48,696 bases of DNA from Lachnospiraceae bacterium. GTDB lineage: Bacteria > Bacillota > Clostridia > Lachnospirales > Lachnospiraceae. The translations under genes were made by a program, and so were the position numbers. The notes beneath the pieces were generated by a model. It was not told the DNA's origin. It did not search any database and worked only from the letters and a program-made list of their open reading frames with translations. Shown here piece after piece: positions 33,893 through 41,614 of this stretch. The DNA lies in contig JAEEGQ010000077.1 in assembly GCA_016280395.1 (NCBI GenBank), positions 1 to 48,696 of the forward strand, written 5' to 3'. Positions within the stretch are counted from its first letter, which is position 1. The number at the start of each line of letters is the position of its first letter.

Positions 33893-33980
33893 AAAAAGAC
33901 CGCTCATGCCGTGTTTTCTTTTGTTGATGCGATGATACAGGATGCATCGGCAAAAAGAAATACTTTTGACATGAGCGGTC
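33893..33980 (-). terminator. Long-stem terminator of the pepF-like gene
   Basis: Perfect 11-bp arms GACCGCTCATG/CATGAGCGGTC (33898-33908 with 33970-33980) enclose about 61 bases with inner TGCCG/CGGCA and GATGC/GCATC pairs. Five T follow on the minus strand. Confidence 0.6.
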
Positions 33981-34040
33981 AGTTTGAACATATGAGCGGT
34001 AAAAAATATCCGGAAATGCGGCCGGAACGGTGTTTTCCCG

Positions 34041-34146
34041 GCATGCAGGACAACGGCGCTCTTCCCAGCATGCAGAACAACAGCACTTTCCGTGCATGCA
34101 GAACAACGGCGCCTCCCGCGCGTGCAGAACAATATCAGAAACCGAG
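34041..34146. repeat. Tandem 26-27 bp repeat, four units
   Basis: Units begin GCATGCAG at 34041, 34068, 34094 and (GCGTGCAG) 34120, each followed by RACAAC and a C/T-rich tail. The last unit runs into the stop codon of the pepF-like gene, so the repeats form its 3' untranslated region. Confidence 0.75.
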
Positions 34147-35931
34147 CTCTTCCGTAAGCTCGCACATCTCGTCTATCATCCTGCCGATATAATCGATGGT
34201 TTCAAGAAGAGGCGCATCCGTAGAGATGTCCACTCCCGCCATCTTCGCAAATTCAAGCGGTGTAACGGTACTGCCTGCGGCAAGCGCCCTCTTCCAGTCG
34301 TTTACTGCGCTCTCACCCTCCTCAAGGATACGCTTGCACATCTTTGTCGAAATAGTGAGGCCCGCCGAGTAAGTATATGAGTAGAGCCCCATGTAGTAGT
34401 GCGGCTGGCGCATCCATGTAAGCTCGGCGCCCTTGGTGATCTCGACGGCATCTCCCCAGAACTTCGAAAGAACATCCTTATAGATGCCCGAAAGCGTTTC
34501 AGCCTGCACACTTCCGCCCGCATCAACTATCTTATAGACTTCACGCTGGTAGGCAGCTTCAAGAAGATGGGTCACAAAGTTGTGGTAATAGGTCTTTCCC
34601 ACGGTACAGCTCAATACCCAGCGTCTGAACCGCGGATCGCTGTCGGTCTTTTCAAGATATCCCGTAAGGAGCAGCTCGTTTATCGTGCTCGGCGCTTCAA
34701 CGTAATACCTCGGTACCTGGGTATCGAAGTACCCCTGCGTATTATTGCAGAGCTTGAAGTGTCCCGCATGTCCAAGTTCATGGGCAAGGGTAAATACATC
34801 CGCCATCCTTCCCTGCCACGAAAGCAGGATGAACGAAGCCGGTGCGCCGTACGGACTTGAGCAGAAGCCTCCGGTGCTCTTTCCGTCGTTCGTTGCAAGG
34901 TCGATCCACCTTTCCTTAAAAGCCCTGTGGATCATATCAACATACTCTCCGCCCATTACCGCAAGGCCGTCCGCAATGTATTTTTCTGCGTCTTCAATGC
35001 TTACGCGCGGGTCGAAATCCGGATCCACGGATAGCTTTAAGTCGGCATATGTCATCCTGTTAAGCTTATGGACCTTTTTCAGGAGCCCCGCGTACTTTCT
35101 CATATGCGGCGCAAGCTTTTCCATGATGATGTCTATCTGCCTGTCATACAGATCTCTTGTTACCTTGTCATCAAAGAGCAGATAATCGAAAACATCCTTG
35201 AATCCGCGCAGCCCTGCCATGGTCCTGTCCCTGCAGACATAGGCGTTGTAAGCGGCCGCCGTAACATTCTCGTACTTCTTTATCGTCTCCGAAAAAGTCC
35301 TGAAAGCAAAGTGCCTTACATCCCGGTCTTTCTCGTATTCGTATTCGTCCTCAAAAAGCGCATACCCCAGAGGATATCTCTTTTCTTTAACGTAAAAATC
35401 GGGGAAGCGCATGTCCGCAAGCTTTGCCTGATTGTATATCCTGTAGGGCGTTCCCATAAATTCTCCGAGGGCACTGAGAGCCTTCTCCGTTCCCGGCTCG
35501 AGCATGTAAGGTTTGCCCCTAAGGATGTCCTTCAGGTAATTCGAGACGGTGCCGCCTTTTTCAACCGCTTCTTTCAGAATGTCCGCATCCGCCTCCGCAA
35601 TCTCGGATTCGACAAAGCTTGTCTTTGTCCTTCCTTCGGTCAGGATGCTCCTTGCCCTGCTGTAATCCGCCGCATTCTCCGCATTTGTGTAATCGGTCTC
35701 CATATTGAGCGAAAAATATGATGATGCCCTGCTTCCCGTCTCCATCATCTTTTCGTACAGATGCATACAGTCCACGATGTCCTTTGCATTGTCAAGCCTG
35801 CCCCTATACTCCTTTTCGATCCTGTCTGCAAGCTCACGCGCCTCCTCCAGAGCCTTTAAGGCATCTTCACGCGTCTTATAAATAAGACTTAAGTCCCAGG
35901 TCATCTCAACAGGTACTTCGCTTCTTTTCAT
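34135..35931 (-). CDS. pepF: Oligoendopeptidase F (M3 family)
   Basis: 598 residues, the typical PepF length, ATG 35931 after AAGGAG. Zinc metallopeptidase that degrades cytoplasmic oligopeptides. The HExxH motif is TLAHELGHAGHF; the third ligand Glu is in VEAPSTINELLLTGYL. N-terminal family block VPVEMTWDLSLIYKTREDAL; also FCSSPYGAPASFILLSW and TYSAGLTISTKM. No signal peptide. Monocistronic. Confidence 0.95.
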   Translation of the reverse strand: MKRSEVPVEMTWDLSLIYKTREDALKALEEARELADRIEKEYRGRLDNAKDIVDCMHLYEKMMETGSRASSYFSLNMETDYTNAENAADYSRARSILTEGRTKTSFVESEIAEADADILKEAVEKGGTVSNYLKDILRGKPYMLEPGTEKALSALGEFMGTPYRIYNQAKLADMRFPDFYVKEKRYPLGYALFEDEYEYEKDRDVRHFAFRTFSETIKKYENVTAAAYNAYVCRDRTMAGLRGFKDVFDYLLFDDKVTRDLYDRQIDIIMEKLAPHMRKYAGLLKKVHKLNRMTYADLKLSVDPDFDPRVSIEDAEKYIADGLAVMGGEYVDMIHRAFKERWIDLATNDGKSTGGFCSSPYGAPASFILLSWQGRMADVFTLAHELGHAGHFKLCNNTQGYFDTQVPRYYVEAPSTINELLLTGYLEKTDSDPRFRRWVLSCTVGKTYYHNFVTHLLEAAYQREVYKIVDAGGSVQAETLSGIYKDVLSKFWGDAVEITKGAELTWMRQPHYYMGLYSYTYSAGLTISTKMCKRILEEGESAVNDWKRALAAGSTVTPLEFAKMAGVDISTDAPLLETIDYIGRMIDEMCELTEELGF

Positions 35932-36089
35932 GTTCTCTTCTCCTTGATCTTATTTTTCTGTCAGTTTCCTTACTTTTTCAAGTGTCGGCGGTTTAAGCGG
36001 CAGCGGGAAATCCGTCCCTTAGCAGGAACGAATGCGTTCCGAGTATCTGGCCGAAAAGATATGCTTCCGGCCGATACGCTTTTTACGGT
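35932..36089. other. Gene-free stretch upstream of pepF
   Basis: Holds hairpins GGAACG...CGTTCC (about 36022-36039) and GGCC-based arms (36048-36078) without a T run. No convincing promoter was found; TTGAAA at about 35975 is a possible -35 for pepF. Confidence 0.4.
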
Positions 36090-36260
36090 TCATCCGAACA
36101 TCTTCTTTATCTGTTCCTTCGTTATCCGGGGTATGTTTTCATCATCGATGCAAGGCATCCTGAATTCAAATCCCTCAAGATCCGATGCCGCAACTGCGTA
36201 TTCCTCCCCGGTTTCCCTGTTCTTTGCCACAAAGACTATGTCTTCATCCCTGTACTTTTT
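36090..36260 (-). pseudogene. Out-of-frame continuation of the metallophosphoesterase gene
   Basis: After an A5 run at 36256-36260, another frame stays open for about 55 codons to a TGA at 36090. It encodes protein-like sequence (KYRDEDIVFVAKNRETGEEY, ASDLEGFEFRMPCIDDENI, ITKEQIKKMFG). It has no start codon with a ribosome site. Removing one A would fuse it to the upstream enzyme. It could be a frameshifted tail, a coupled small gene with an unusual start, or a sequencing error. Confidence 0.45.
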
Positions 36261-36789
36261 CCTTGAAAGCCGCGTTATTGCGCACCAGCTCGTTAAACGA
36301 AGCCGGTGTATAGTTATTGATACAGGCCGCTGCGTTTAACGCTCTCTCCTGCCATCTCATGTACCGGTAGGCCGCTCCCCGGTTGGCATGGATGTGCCCG
36401 TAAATGTGCCAGCTTCCATGCTTCGCCTTGTTCCACTCAGCGATCGGGAAATGGCAGATCGTGATCTGCCTGCCGTTATCGTCGATATGCATCATCTTTT
36501 CCATGCTTTCAAGGTACTTTGCCGCTCCCTTGCAGTCTATTGTCACCTTGTCATGGTTTCCGATCACAAGATGCTTATGACCCTTTAACTGCCGCAGATA
36601 CCAGTCCGGTGACTTGCCCGACCTGAAGCAGAAATCGCCGGCTATGATCACGTCATCATCTGCGGAAACCCGTGAATTCCACAGTTTTATCATGGCCGAA
36701 TCCATCTCATCCACATCCGCAAACGGTCTGTGATCGAAGTTTATGCAATTTGCATGTCCGAGATGAAGATCGCCGGTATACAGATACAT
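36244..36789 (-). CDS. Calcineurin-like metallophosphoesterase
   Basis: 181 residues, ATG 36789 after AAAGGAGG. Two-metal phosphoesterase motifs in order: GDLHLGH (Asp7, His9), GDFCFR, GNHDK, ICHFP and GHIHANRG. This small form resembles phage-type and YfcE-like phosphoesterases of unknown substrate. Cytoplasmic. The reading frame ends in FKEKVQG directly after a five-A run; the neighbouring frame continues with plausible coding sequence. Confidence 0.9.
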   Translation of the reverse strand: MYLYTGDLHLGHANCINFDHRPFADVDEMDSAMIKLWNSRVSADDDVIIAGDFCFRSGKSPDWYLRQLKGHKHLVIGNHDKVTIDCKGAAKYLESMEKMMHIDDNGRQITICHFPIAEWNKAKHGSWHIYGHIHANRGAAYRYMRWQERALNAAACINNYTPASFNELVRNNAAFKEKVQG

Positions 36790-36899
36790 TGTGTTCTGCC
36801 TCCTTTTGCCGCTATTGGTTAAAAAGTATTCATGGCATCAGTATAACATATTTTCCCCGCAGATGCGCCCGTTATTTTCGGTTGCAGCGGACTGCAGCA

Positions 36900-37628
36900 T
36901 TAGCGCTCCATGTCATCATGGAGCGCTCTGATCTGCCTGTTCCTTCCGAGCAGGGACAAGGCCTTATTGCACCGGTAATCCACTGCAGCCCTTGTCAGGC
37001 CGAGTTCCTTCGCCGTCTGCTCCGGGCTTTTCCCGAAAATGTATCGAAGTCTGACTGCCTCCCTGTAACAGTCGTCAAGCCCTGCAAGAGCTTCGGCGAC
37101 CACTGTCTGCATCCTGCCGGCAGTCTCCTTTGCGATATAATCATCCTCCGGCCGGTCGGAATCCGATGTCAGCTTTCCGACAGCTTCTTCCCCGTCCTCC
37201 ATAAGCTGATCAAGGGATCTGATATTCCTGGTGCCTGTGTTTCCGGCCACATTCCTGACCTGCTTTATAGTCCAGCCGAGCTCCTTTGCAAGCTCATCTT
37301 CCGAAGCTTCGCGCCCCAAGCTCATGGAAAGCTTCTGCCTTGCATCTTCAAGCTTTCTTATCTGTCCCTGCATGTAAGTTGTCAGGGAACCGTTCCTGTC
37401 CAGGCAGTCTATCATTGCGTTTTTGATGCATTCCGACGCGTAAGTGCTGAAGCTTCCTTTTGCTGCTTCATAGCTCTGTGCCGCTTCGCAGAGTGCAAGG
37501 GAACCCGCACTTTTAAGTTCTTCCATAACGATTGGCTGACCGTTTACCCGGAATTTACCTGCCACGAGATGGATAAGCCCGCTGTTTTCCCTTACGAGTC
37601 TCTGCTGTTCTTCAGTCATCTTCTCCAT
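36900..37628 (-). CDS. Alternative sigma-70-family factor
   Basis: 242 residues. Region 2 is seen in ENSGLIHLVAGKFRVN, EELKSAGSLALCEAAQSYEAAKGSFSTYASECIKNAMIDCL; region 3 in GREASEDELAKELGWTIKQVRNV; region 4 in LDDCYREAVRLRYIFGKSPEQTAKELGLTRAAVDYRCNKALSLL. The order resembles sigma factors of the SigB/SigF/FliA group, but I cannot assign one. Its start overlaps the upstream J-domain gene by 17 bases, so the two are coupled. A perfect 11-bp hairpin occupies its last codons. Confidence 0.88.
   Translation of the reverse strand: MEKMTEEQQRLVRENSGLIHLVAGKFRVNGQPIVMEELKSAGSLALCEAAQSYEAAKGSFSTYASECIKNAMIDCLDRNGSLTTYMQGQIRKLEDARQKLSMSLGREASEDELAKELGWTIKQVRNVAGNTGTRNIRSLDQLMEDGEEAVGKLTSDSDRPEDDYIAKETAGRMQTVVAEALAGLDDCYREAVRLRYIFGKSPEQTAKELGLTRAAVDYRCNKALSLLGRNRQIRALHDDMER
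36902..36927 (-). promoter_or_regulatory. Hairpin at the 3' end of the sigma-factor gene
   Basis: Perfect 11-bp stem AGCGCTCCATG/CATGGAGCGCT with four-base loop, within the last nine codons including the stop. No T run, so a protective stem rather than a terminator. Confidence 0.55.
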
Positions 37629-38202
37629 AGGTCCTCTCCCTCTTCCCTGAGCCGTAGATTCTGTTGTACTCTTCCGATATCTTCCGGGTCATCTCAGCGT
37701 TCCCGTCCGGATTGTCGGGATGGTATTCTTTCATGAGTCTTCTGAACTCGTGTTTCGCCTGTTCCTTTGTCATGCCCCCGAAAAAAGCTGTGAACTGCCC
37801 GAAGGCCCTGTCCGGGCCTGTATTCCGGGAACCCTGCGCTTTTTCATGCGCACCCTGCGGATCATCACCAAAACCCTGCGTTTTTTCCCGGTCCCCCTGC
37901 GATCCTCCATGTGTATCCTGCGACTTTTCCCCGCTTTCCTCTGTTTTTGCATTCCGGCCGGATAAAACTCTTATCGTGACGATAAGTAAAAAAAGCTCAT
38001 ACAATGCAAGCAGTGCCAAAAAACACGGAAGGTTAAAGAAAGCAAGTGCCGCAGCACCGCCAAGTCCCAGGATGACTGCTGCTTTTCCGGCAGGCTTCTT
38101 CCCGGTAAAAACATATTTTACAGCATAAAACAGCAGAGCGATATTGCCGGTGACAAAATACAGCGGCGCTTTGACCGCAAACAAGAAAATCTTCTTCATC
38201 AC
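37612..38202 (-). CDS. Membrane-anchored J-domain protein
   Basis: 196 residues. Two hydrophobic helices near the N-terminus (about 8-30 and 42-80), a hydrophilic Gln/Gly-rich low-complexity middle (QGDREKTQG, DDPQGAHEKAQGS), and a C-terminal J domain with TKEQAKHEFRRLMKEYHPDNPDGN; the essential HPD is at 161-163. J domains stimulate Hsp70 (DnaK). The gene overlaps the sigma-factor start, an unusual pairing. ATG 38202 is preceded by GGGGGAG. Confidence 0.85.
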   Translation of the reverse strand: MMKKIFLFAVKAPLYFVTGNIALLFYAVKYVFTGKKPAGKAAVILGLGGAAALAFFNLPCFLALLALYELFLLIVTIRVLSGRNAKTEESGEKSQDTHGGSQGDREKTQGFGDDPQGAHEKAQGSRNTGPDRAFGQFTAFFGGMTKEQAKHEFRRLMKEYHPDNPDGNAEMTRKISEEYNRIYGSGKRERTYGEDD

Positions 38203-38249
38203 TCTCCCCCATCCTTTCGCAGTTTTCGGCTGTTTTCCGGTACGCCGCC

Positions 38250-38286
38250 GGGGGCCGTGGCTTTGTGCTGCGGCCCCCTTTTTTTT
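38250..38286 (+). terminator. Plus-strand-oriented terminator between TraG-like and J-domain genes
   Basis: Perfect 8-bp stem GGGGGCCG/CGGCCCCC followed by eight T on the plus strand, although both flanking genes are on the minus strand. On the minus strand there is no T run. Confidence 0.6.
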
Positions 38287-39553
38287 AACGCCTGTTTCCC
38301 GGAGCTATAAGCTCCCTGTAGAGCGGGTCTTCCGTGGTGTTGTAGCGTTCCGCGAAGACCGGCGCATCGCCCCTCCTAAAGATTATTATGTGTTCCCTTG
38401 CCAGCGAGAAAATGACGTTTCTGGGCTTGTTGCACCTTCTTGCTATATTGTCGCAGGTCATGTCGTCCATCCCGCCCATATATATGTAGGTGTCGCAGTT
38501 GTTTAAGATAGTTACGGCGTTTTCCTGGCCGTATCTGCTTATGAGCTGTGATTCGCTCTGCAGAAGCAAAGTCACGCTGATGCCCTTTGCGCAGAACACC
38601 GAGATCTGTTCCGCAAAATCTGGGATGACCGCCCCGGTGGCAAAGTCATCGCAGATCACATGTACGGGAACAGGAAGCCTCTTTGCGGGAAGGCTTTCCG
38701 CGTACTCGAAAAAGGTCTTGAACGCATCCCTGTAAACCATTGTTGTCATAAGCTCAAAAGCCTTGTTTACCGGAGATGTAGTGACAAAGAGGATCGATTT
38801 TTTCTGTGCGAGCTTCTTAAAATCCACCTTCGCGCCGCTTTGCGTAAGAGCAAGGGCTTCCGGAACAAAAAGTGTCGCAAGAGCGCTTTTCAGCGTAGTA
38901 TAAACGCAATGTATCGTTTTCTCGGGATTGGCCCTGAAGGTGGTCCACAGACTTCCGATAGGGCTCTCCGGATACTGTCTTATTGCCTCCTCCATGTATT
39001 CGTCAAGGGAGGTAAAAGGCTCTCCGCCCGGACTTTTGATCCTTATCTCGAGTGCATTATAGATAGCATAAACATCCGCAAAAGTCGCGGTTCTCCTCTC
39101 TGACCTTGCATTAAGCAGCGCAAGCTCTATTATGCACGATAACAGATCTATGCTGCTGTGATACCAGAAGGGATCTTTCGTGTCCCCACGACTGCTGTAG
39201 CAGGTCTCCATTATCGATACGGAGAGATTGAACACATCCGCATCATTCTGTATGTATGCGAGAGGATCATAACCGCAGGGACTGTGGCCCGGATCGGTAA
39301 AATCCAGATCCATTACTTCATAGCCCCTTGCCTTAAACACTTCGGAGTACTGCTCCACCAGTGTTCTCTTCGTAACGGCGACGATAAGGCTCCTGTCAAA
39401 GGTGTGCAGCAGCCTTGGTTCGACCACCGACATGGTCTTTCCGCACCTTGTAGGTCCGACTACCATGATATTCTCGTTGATCCCGCTCTCCTTTTCATCA
39501 GCAGGGTAGATGCGGTCTTTCCCGAGACATAATATATTTTTAGTCTTCACCAA
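38285..39553 (-). CDS. VirD4/TraG-like coupling ATPase
   Basis: 422 residues, shorter than full conjugative coupling proteins (about 550-650) because the N-terminal membrane helices are missing. Walker A VVGPTRCGKT (31-40) opens the FtsK-like core: MSVVEPRLLHTFDRSLIVAVTKRTLVEQY, CGYDPLAYIQNDADV, PFWYHSSIDLLSC; Walker B VHVICDDFA; then VTLLLQSESQLISRYGQENAVTILNNCDTYIYMGG. It would pump DNA or protein substrates in a type IV secretion context, but no relaxase or VirB4-like gene is present here. It overlaps the small upstream gene by 14 bases. Confidence 0.9.
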   Translation of the reverse strand: MVKTKNILCLGKDRIYPADEKESGINENIMVVGPTRCGKTMSVVEPRLLHTFDRSLIVAVTKRTLVEQYSEVFKARGYEVMDLDFTDPGHSPCGYDPLAYIQNDADVFNLSVSIMETCYSSRGDTKDPFWYHSSIDLLSCIIELALLNARSERRTATFADVYAIYNALEIRIKSPGGEPFTSLDEYMEEAIRQYPESPIGSLWTTFRANPEKTIHCVYTTLKSALATLFVPEALALTQSGAKVDFKKLAQKKSILFVTTSPVNKAFELMTTMVYRDAFKTFFEYAESLPAKRLPVPVHVICDDFATGAVIPDFAEQISVFCAKGISVTLLLQSESQLISRYGQENAVTILNNCDTYIYMGGMDDMTCDNIARRCNKPRNVIFSLAREHIIIFRRGDAPVFAERYNTTEDPLYRELIAPGNRR

Positions 39554-39905
39554 ACTCCTCCTTTTCCTTCTTGCGGCCGGACACGGCGATATTTTTTAAT
39601 ATGCTCTCTACCTGTTGCTTCAGCTGCTGCTCGAATTCGTTTCCCATGGCTCCCTTAATGACGCTGTCCGCGATCAGACCTGCGCATCTTATGAGTCCTC
39701 TCTCGAGCTTGTCGTGTTCATATCTGTCGCAAACATAATAATCCTGATCGGCCCTGGCATACACCTGTGTAAGTTCCTTGCAGCCGTTGTAGATCTGCTG
39801 CGTTGCCGTCTTTGCCATAAAACCGCCCCTTCCGGCAAACTTAAGGCCTGTCCGGATCATAAGCAGGGCCTCGGCTCTTCCTGCATTCATTCCTGCCAAG
39901 TTCAT
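39540..39905 (-). CDS. Small protein coupled to the TraG-like ATPase
   Basis: 121 residues, ATG 39905 after GGGAGGAG. Mostly helical, with a Gly-rich start (MNLAGMNAGRAEALLM, KFAGRGGFM) and a charged C-terminus (SGRKKEKEEFGED). Contains YVCDRYEHDKLERGLIRCAG. Not recognised. Its 14-base overlap with the ATPase gene suggests a partner role. Confidence 0.7.
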   Translation of the reverse strand: MNLAGMNAGRAEALLMIRTGLKFAGRGGFMAKTATQQIYNGCKELTQVYARADQDYYVCDRYEHDKLERGLIRCAGLIADSVIKGAMGNEFEQQLKQQVESILKNIAVSGRKKEKEEFGED

Positions 39906-40092
39906 TATGCTCCTCCCTCTTTATAAAAGATTCTTTCTTATATCCTTCCGATTACCATTTTTTATATACAGACAAGGCAACAGAACAGAAAGTGCCTGTT
40001 ATTGTTGTGGGGATTACAGATCGGAGGTGCCGTTTTGATCGTTTGATACGGGGTTTCCTGAAAAATGTTTTGAGTTAATGAAAAAAAACCAG

Positions 40093-40752
40093 CTAGAAGA
40101 TGTTTCTTATTTCGTCGCAGATGCCGAACTTTACGGCTTCTTCGGCATTCATAAAGTTATCGAAGGAAGTGGCTTTATCGATCTCTTTCACGGTCTTGCC
40201 TGTATGCTTTGCAAGTATGCCGTTTATTAGCGACTTTGTCTCAAGGATCGAATCGGCCGTCTTTTTTACGGAGGTTGCGGAACCGCCCATTCCGCCCTGG
40301 ATCAGCGGTTCATGGATCATGACCTTGCTGTGCGGGAGGATGAAACGGTGGTCTTTTGTACCGCTTGCAAGGATCACAGCGCCCATGGAGGCGGCCATCC
40401 CCGTGCAATATAGATTGATCTCTATCCTGTCCCTGCATCCCTGGATCACATCATAGATCACAAGGCCTGCATTCACGGATCCTCCCGGCGTGTTAATGTA
40501 GATATCAACAGGTTTTCCCTGCTCGGCAAGATACAGAAGTTCCGATACGAAGTCATTCGCCATATCGTCTGTTACCTCGCCCGTTAAGAAGAGACGCCCC
40601 TGTGTAAAGTGCCTTGTCTTAAGGAGCACTTCCCGTGTACCGTTGTAGGATTCCTCCTCCACGGAGGGTGTCCACTCATTTCTGTGGACTACGGTATCAC
40701 TTATCATCATCGGTTCGTAATTTGGGGCTCCGTTAATATAAGTTACTCTCAT
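40093..40752 (-). CDS. ClpP-family protease, divergent paralogue
   Basis: 219 residues, about 25 longer than housekeeping ClpP because of an N-terminal extension (MRVTYINGAPNYEPMMISDT). The core is clear: GRLFLTGEVTDDMANDF, YINTPGGSVNAGLVIYDVI, nucleophile Ser122 in CTGMAASMGAV, His147 in SKVMIHEPL, and Asp in ATSFDNFMNAEEAVKFGICDEI (the usual DTDRD is ATSFD). It probably works with an ATPase such as ClpX, or is specialised. It lies between a TraG-like gene and a truncated TraG copy, an accessory setting. Confidence 0.93.
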   Translation of the reverse strand: MRVTYINGAPNYEPMMISDTVVHRNEWTPSVEEESYNGTREVLLKTRHFTQGRLFLTGEVTDDMANDFVSELLYLAEQGKPVDIYINTPGGSVNAGLVIYDVIQGCRDRIEINLYCTGMAASMGAVILASGTKDHRFILPHSKVMIHEPLIQGGMGGSATSVKKTADSILETKSLINGILAKHTGKTVKEIDKATSFDNFMNAEEAVKFGICDEIRNIF

Positions 40753-40776
40753 CTTGCATTTTCTCCTTCTGTTTTT

Positions 40777-41019
40777 TTAATTTTTTTTGAAAATTTTTTT
40801 CCGGGGAGTCTCCCGCTCTTCGAAAAGCTCCTTATACAGCGGATCGTCAAAGGTCTGATACCTGCGGGAAACAAAGGGCGCCGAGCCTCTTCTGAACACC
40901 ACTACCTGTTCAAGCGGCATGTTCATTACGGTACTCAAAGGCTTGTTCCACCTCTGGGCGATATTACGGCATGTGTCGATATCCATCCCGCCCATGTAAA
41001 CATAGAATATATATATCCC
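40777..41019 (-). pseudogene. Truncated TraG-like ATPase copy (C-terminus only)
   Basis: About 77 codons matching the C-terminus of the TraG-like gene at 38285: YVYMGGMDIDTCRNIAQRWNKP aligns with YIYMGGMDDMTCDNIARRCNKP, and VVVFRRGSAPFVSRRYQTFDDPLY with IIIFRRGDAPVFAERYNTTEDPLY. Homology starts upstream of the only ATG, with no ribosome site, and stops where a 36-bp tandem repeat begins. A remnant of a second, diverged coupling-protein gene. Confidence 0.85.
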
Positions 41020-41091
41020 GGTCCTGCAGGGTCTTTTGCCGGCTTCTCATTTCCGGGTCCTGCAGGGTCTTTTGCCGGCCTCTCATTTCCC
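41020..41091. repeat. Two tandem copies of a 36-bp repeat
   Basis: Units 41020-41055 and 41056-41091, identical except at two positions, each containing CCTGCAGG and GTCTTTTGCCGG. They sit exactly at the truncation point of the TraG remnant. Confidence 0.85.
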
Positions 41092-41141
41092 TACGCAACA
41101 TTATACTTTGAGATCGTGAAGCCGGCACTAAACCTGCGGTT

Positions 41142-41167
41142 AAAAAAAAATTAGCCCGTCAGGGCTT
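41142..41167 (-). terminator. Terminator of the XRE gene
   Basis: AGCCC/GGGCT stem (41153-41157 with 41162-41166), then TT-A and nine T on the minus strand. Confidence 0.72.
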
Positions 41168-41198
41168 AACATCTTAAACACTACCGGCATGAATAACT

Positions 41199-41471
41199 TT
41201 AAAACAAAAGAATGAATCCCTTTAAAACAACAGAAGAGGACTCGCGGTCCTCTTCTATCATAAGCTCTGCCGGGTTTACGTTGTATAACCTGGCTAAAGC
41301 CATAAGGTTGTCTGCCTGCGGGAAACACTTTCCTGCTTCCCATTTGTAGATCGCCTGTACGGACTCAAAGCCCATGTAGGCAACTACCTGCTTTACCGTG
41401 ATGTTCCTGCTGATGCGGATCTCACGCATCCTTGCGCCGCTGGCGCGAAGATCAAATTCGGGTCTGGCCAT
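41199..41471 (-). CDS. XRE-family helix-turn-helix regulator
   Basis: 90 residues. One HTH domain: GARMREIRISRNITVKQVVAYMGFESVQAIYKWEAGKCFPQADNLMALARLYNV, then PAELMIEE. ATG 41471 follows AAGGAGG. Small XRE proteins like this often control mobile elements; here it heads the TraG/ClpP block. Confidence 0.92.
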   Translation of the reverse strand: MARPEFDLRASGARMREIRISRNITVKQVVAYMGFESVQAIYKWEAGKCFPQADNLMALARLYNVNPAELMIEEDRESSSVVLKGFILLF

Positions 41472-41614
41472 GTTTCCTCCTTTTTGAACGTTTTGGGGGC
41501 GTCGCCCGGGTCGTCGGTGTAAGCCGGTTATTTACTTTTCTTTTGAGTCATATCATATTATACTTCGGCCGCTGCAAAATTTCATTAAACTTTTGGTTTA
41601 TCTTTTCAAATTTT

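Noticed and set aside
34041-34146. CRISPR-like array
   Set aside because: Units are contiguous 26-27 bp repeats without spacers and no cas gene is present in the window.
33725-34165. 146-codon minus-strand frame and overlapping plus-strand frames
   Set aside because: They run through the hairpin array, terminator and tandem repeats; no ribosome site, and composition is that of repeat DNA.
36672-37736. 354-codon plus-strand frame
   Set aside because: Antisense to the sigma-factor gene, which has clear domains and a ribosome site; the frame is Cys/Leu/Ser-rich shadow sequence.
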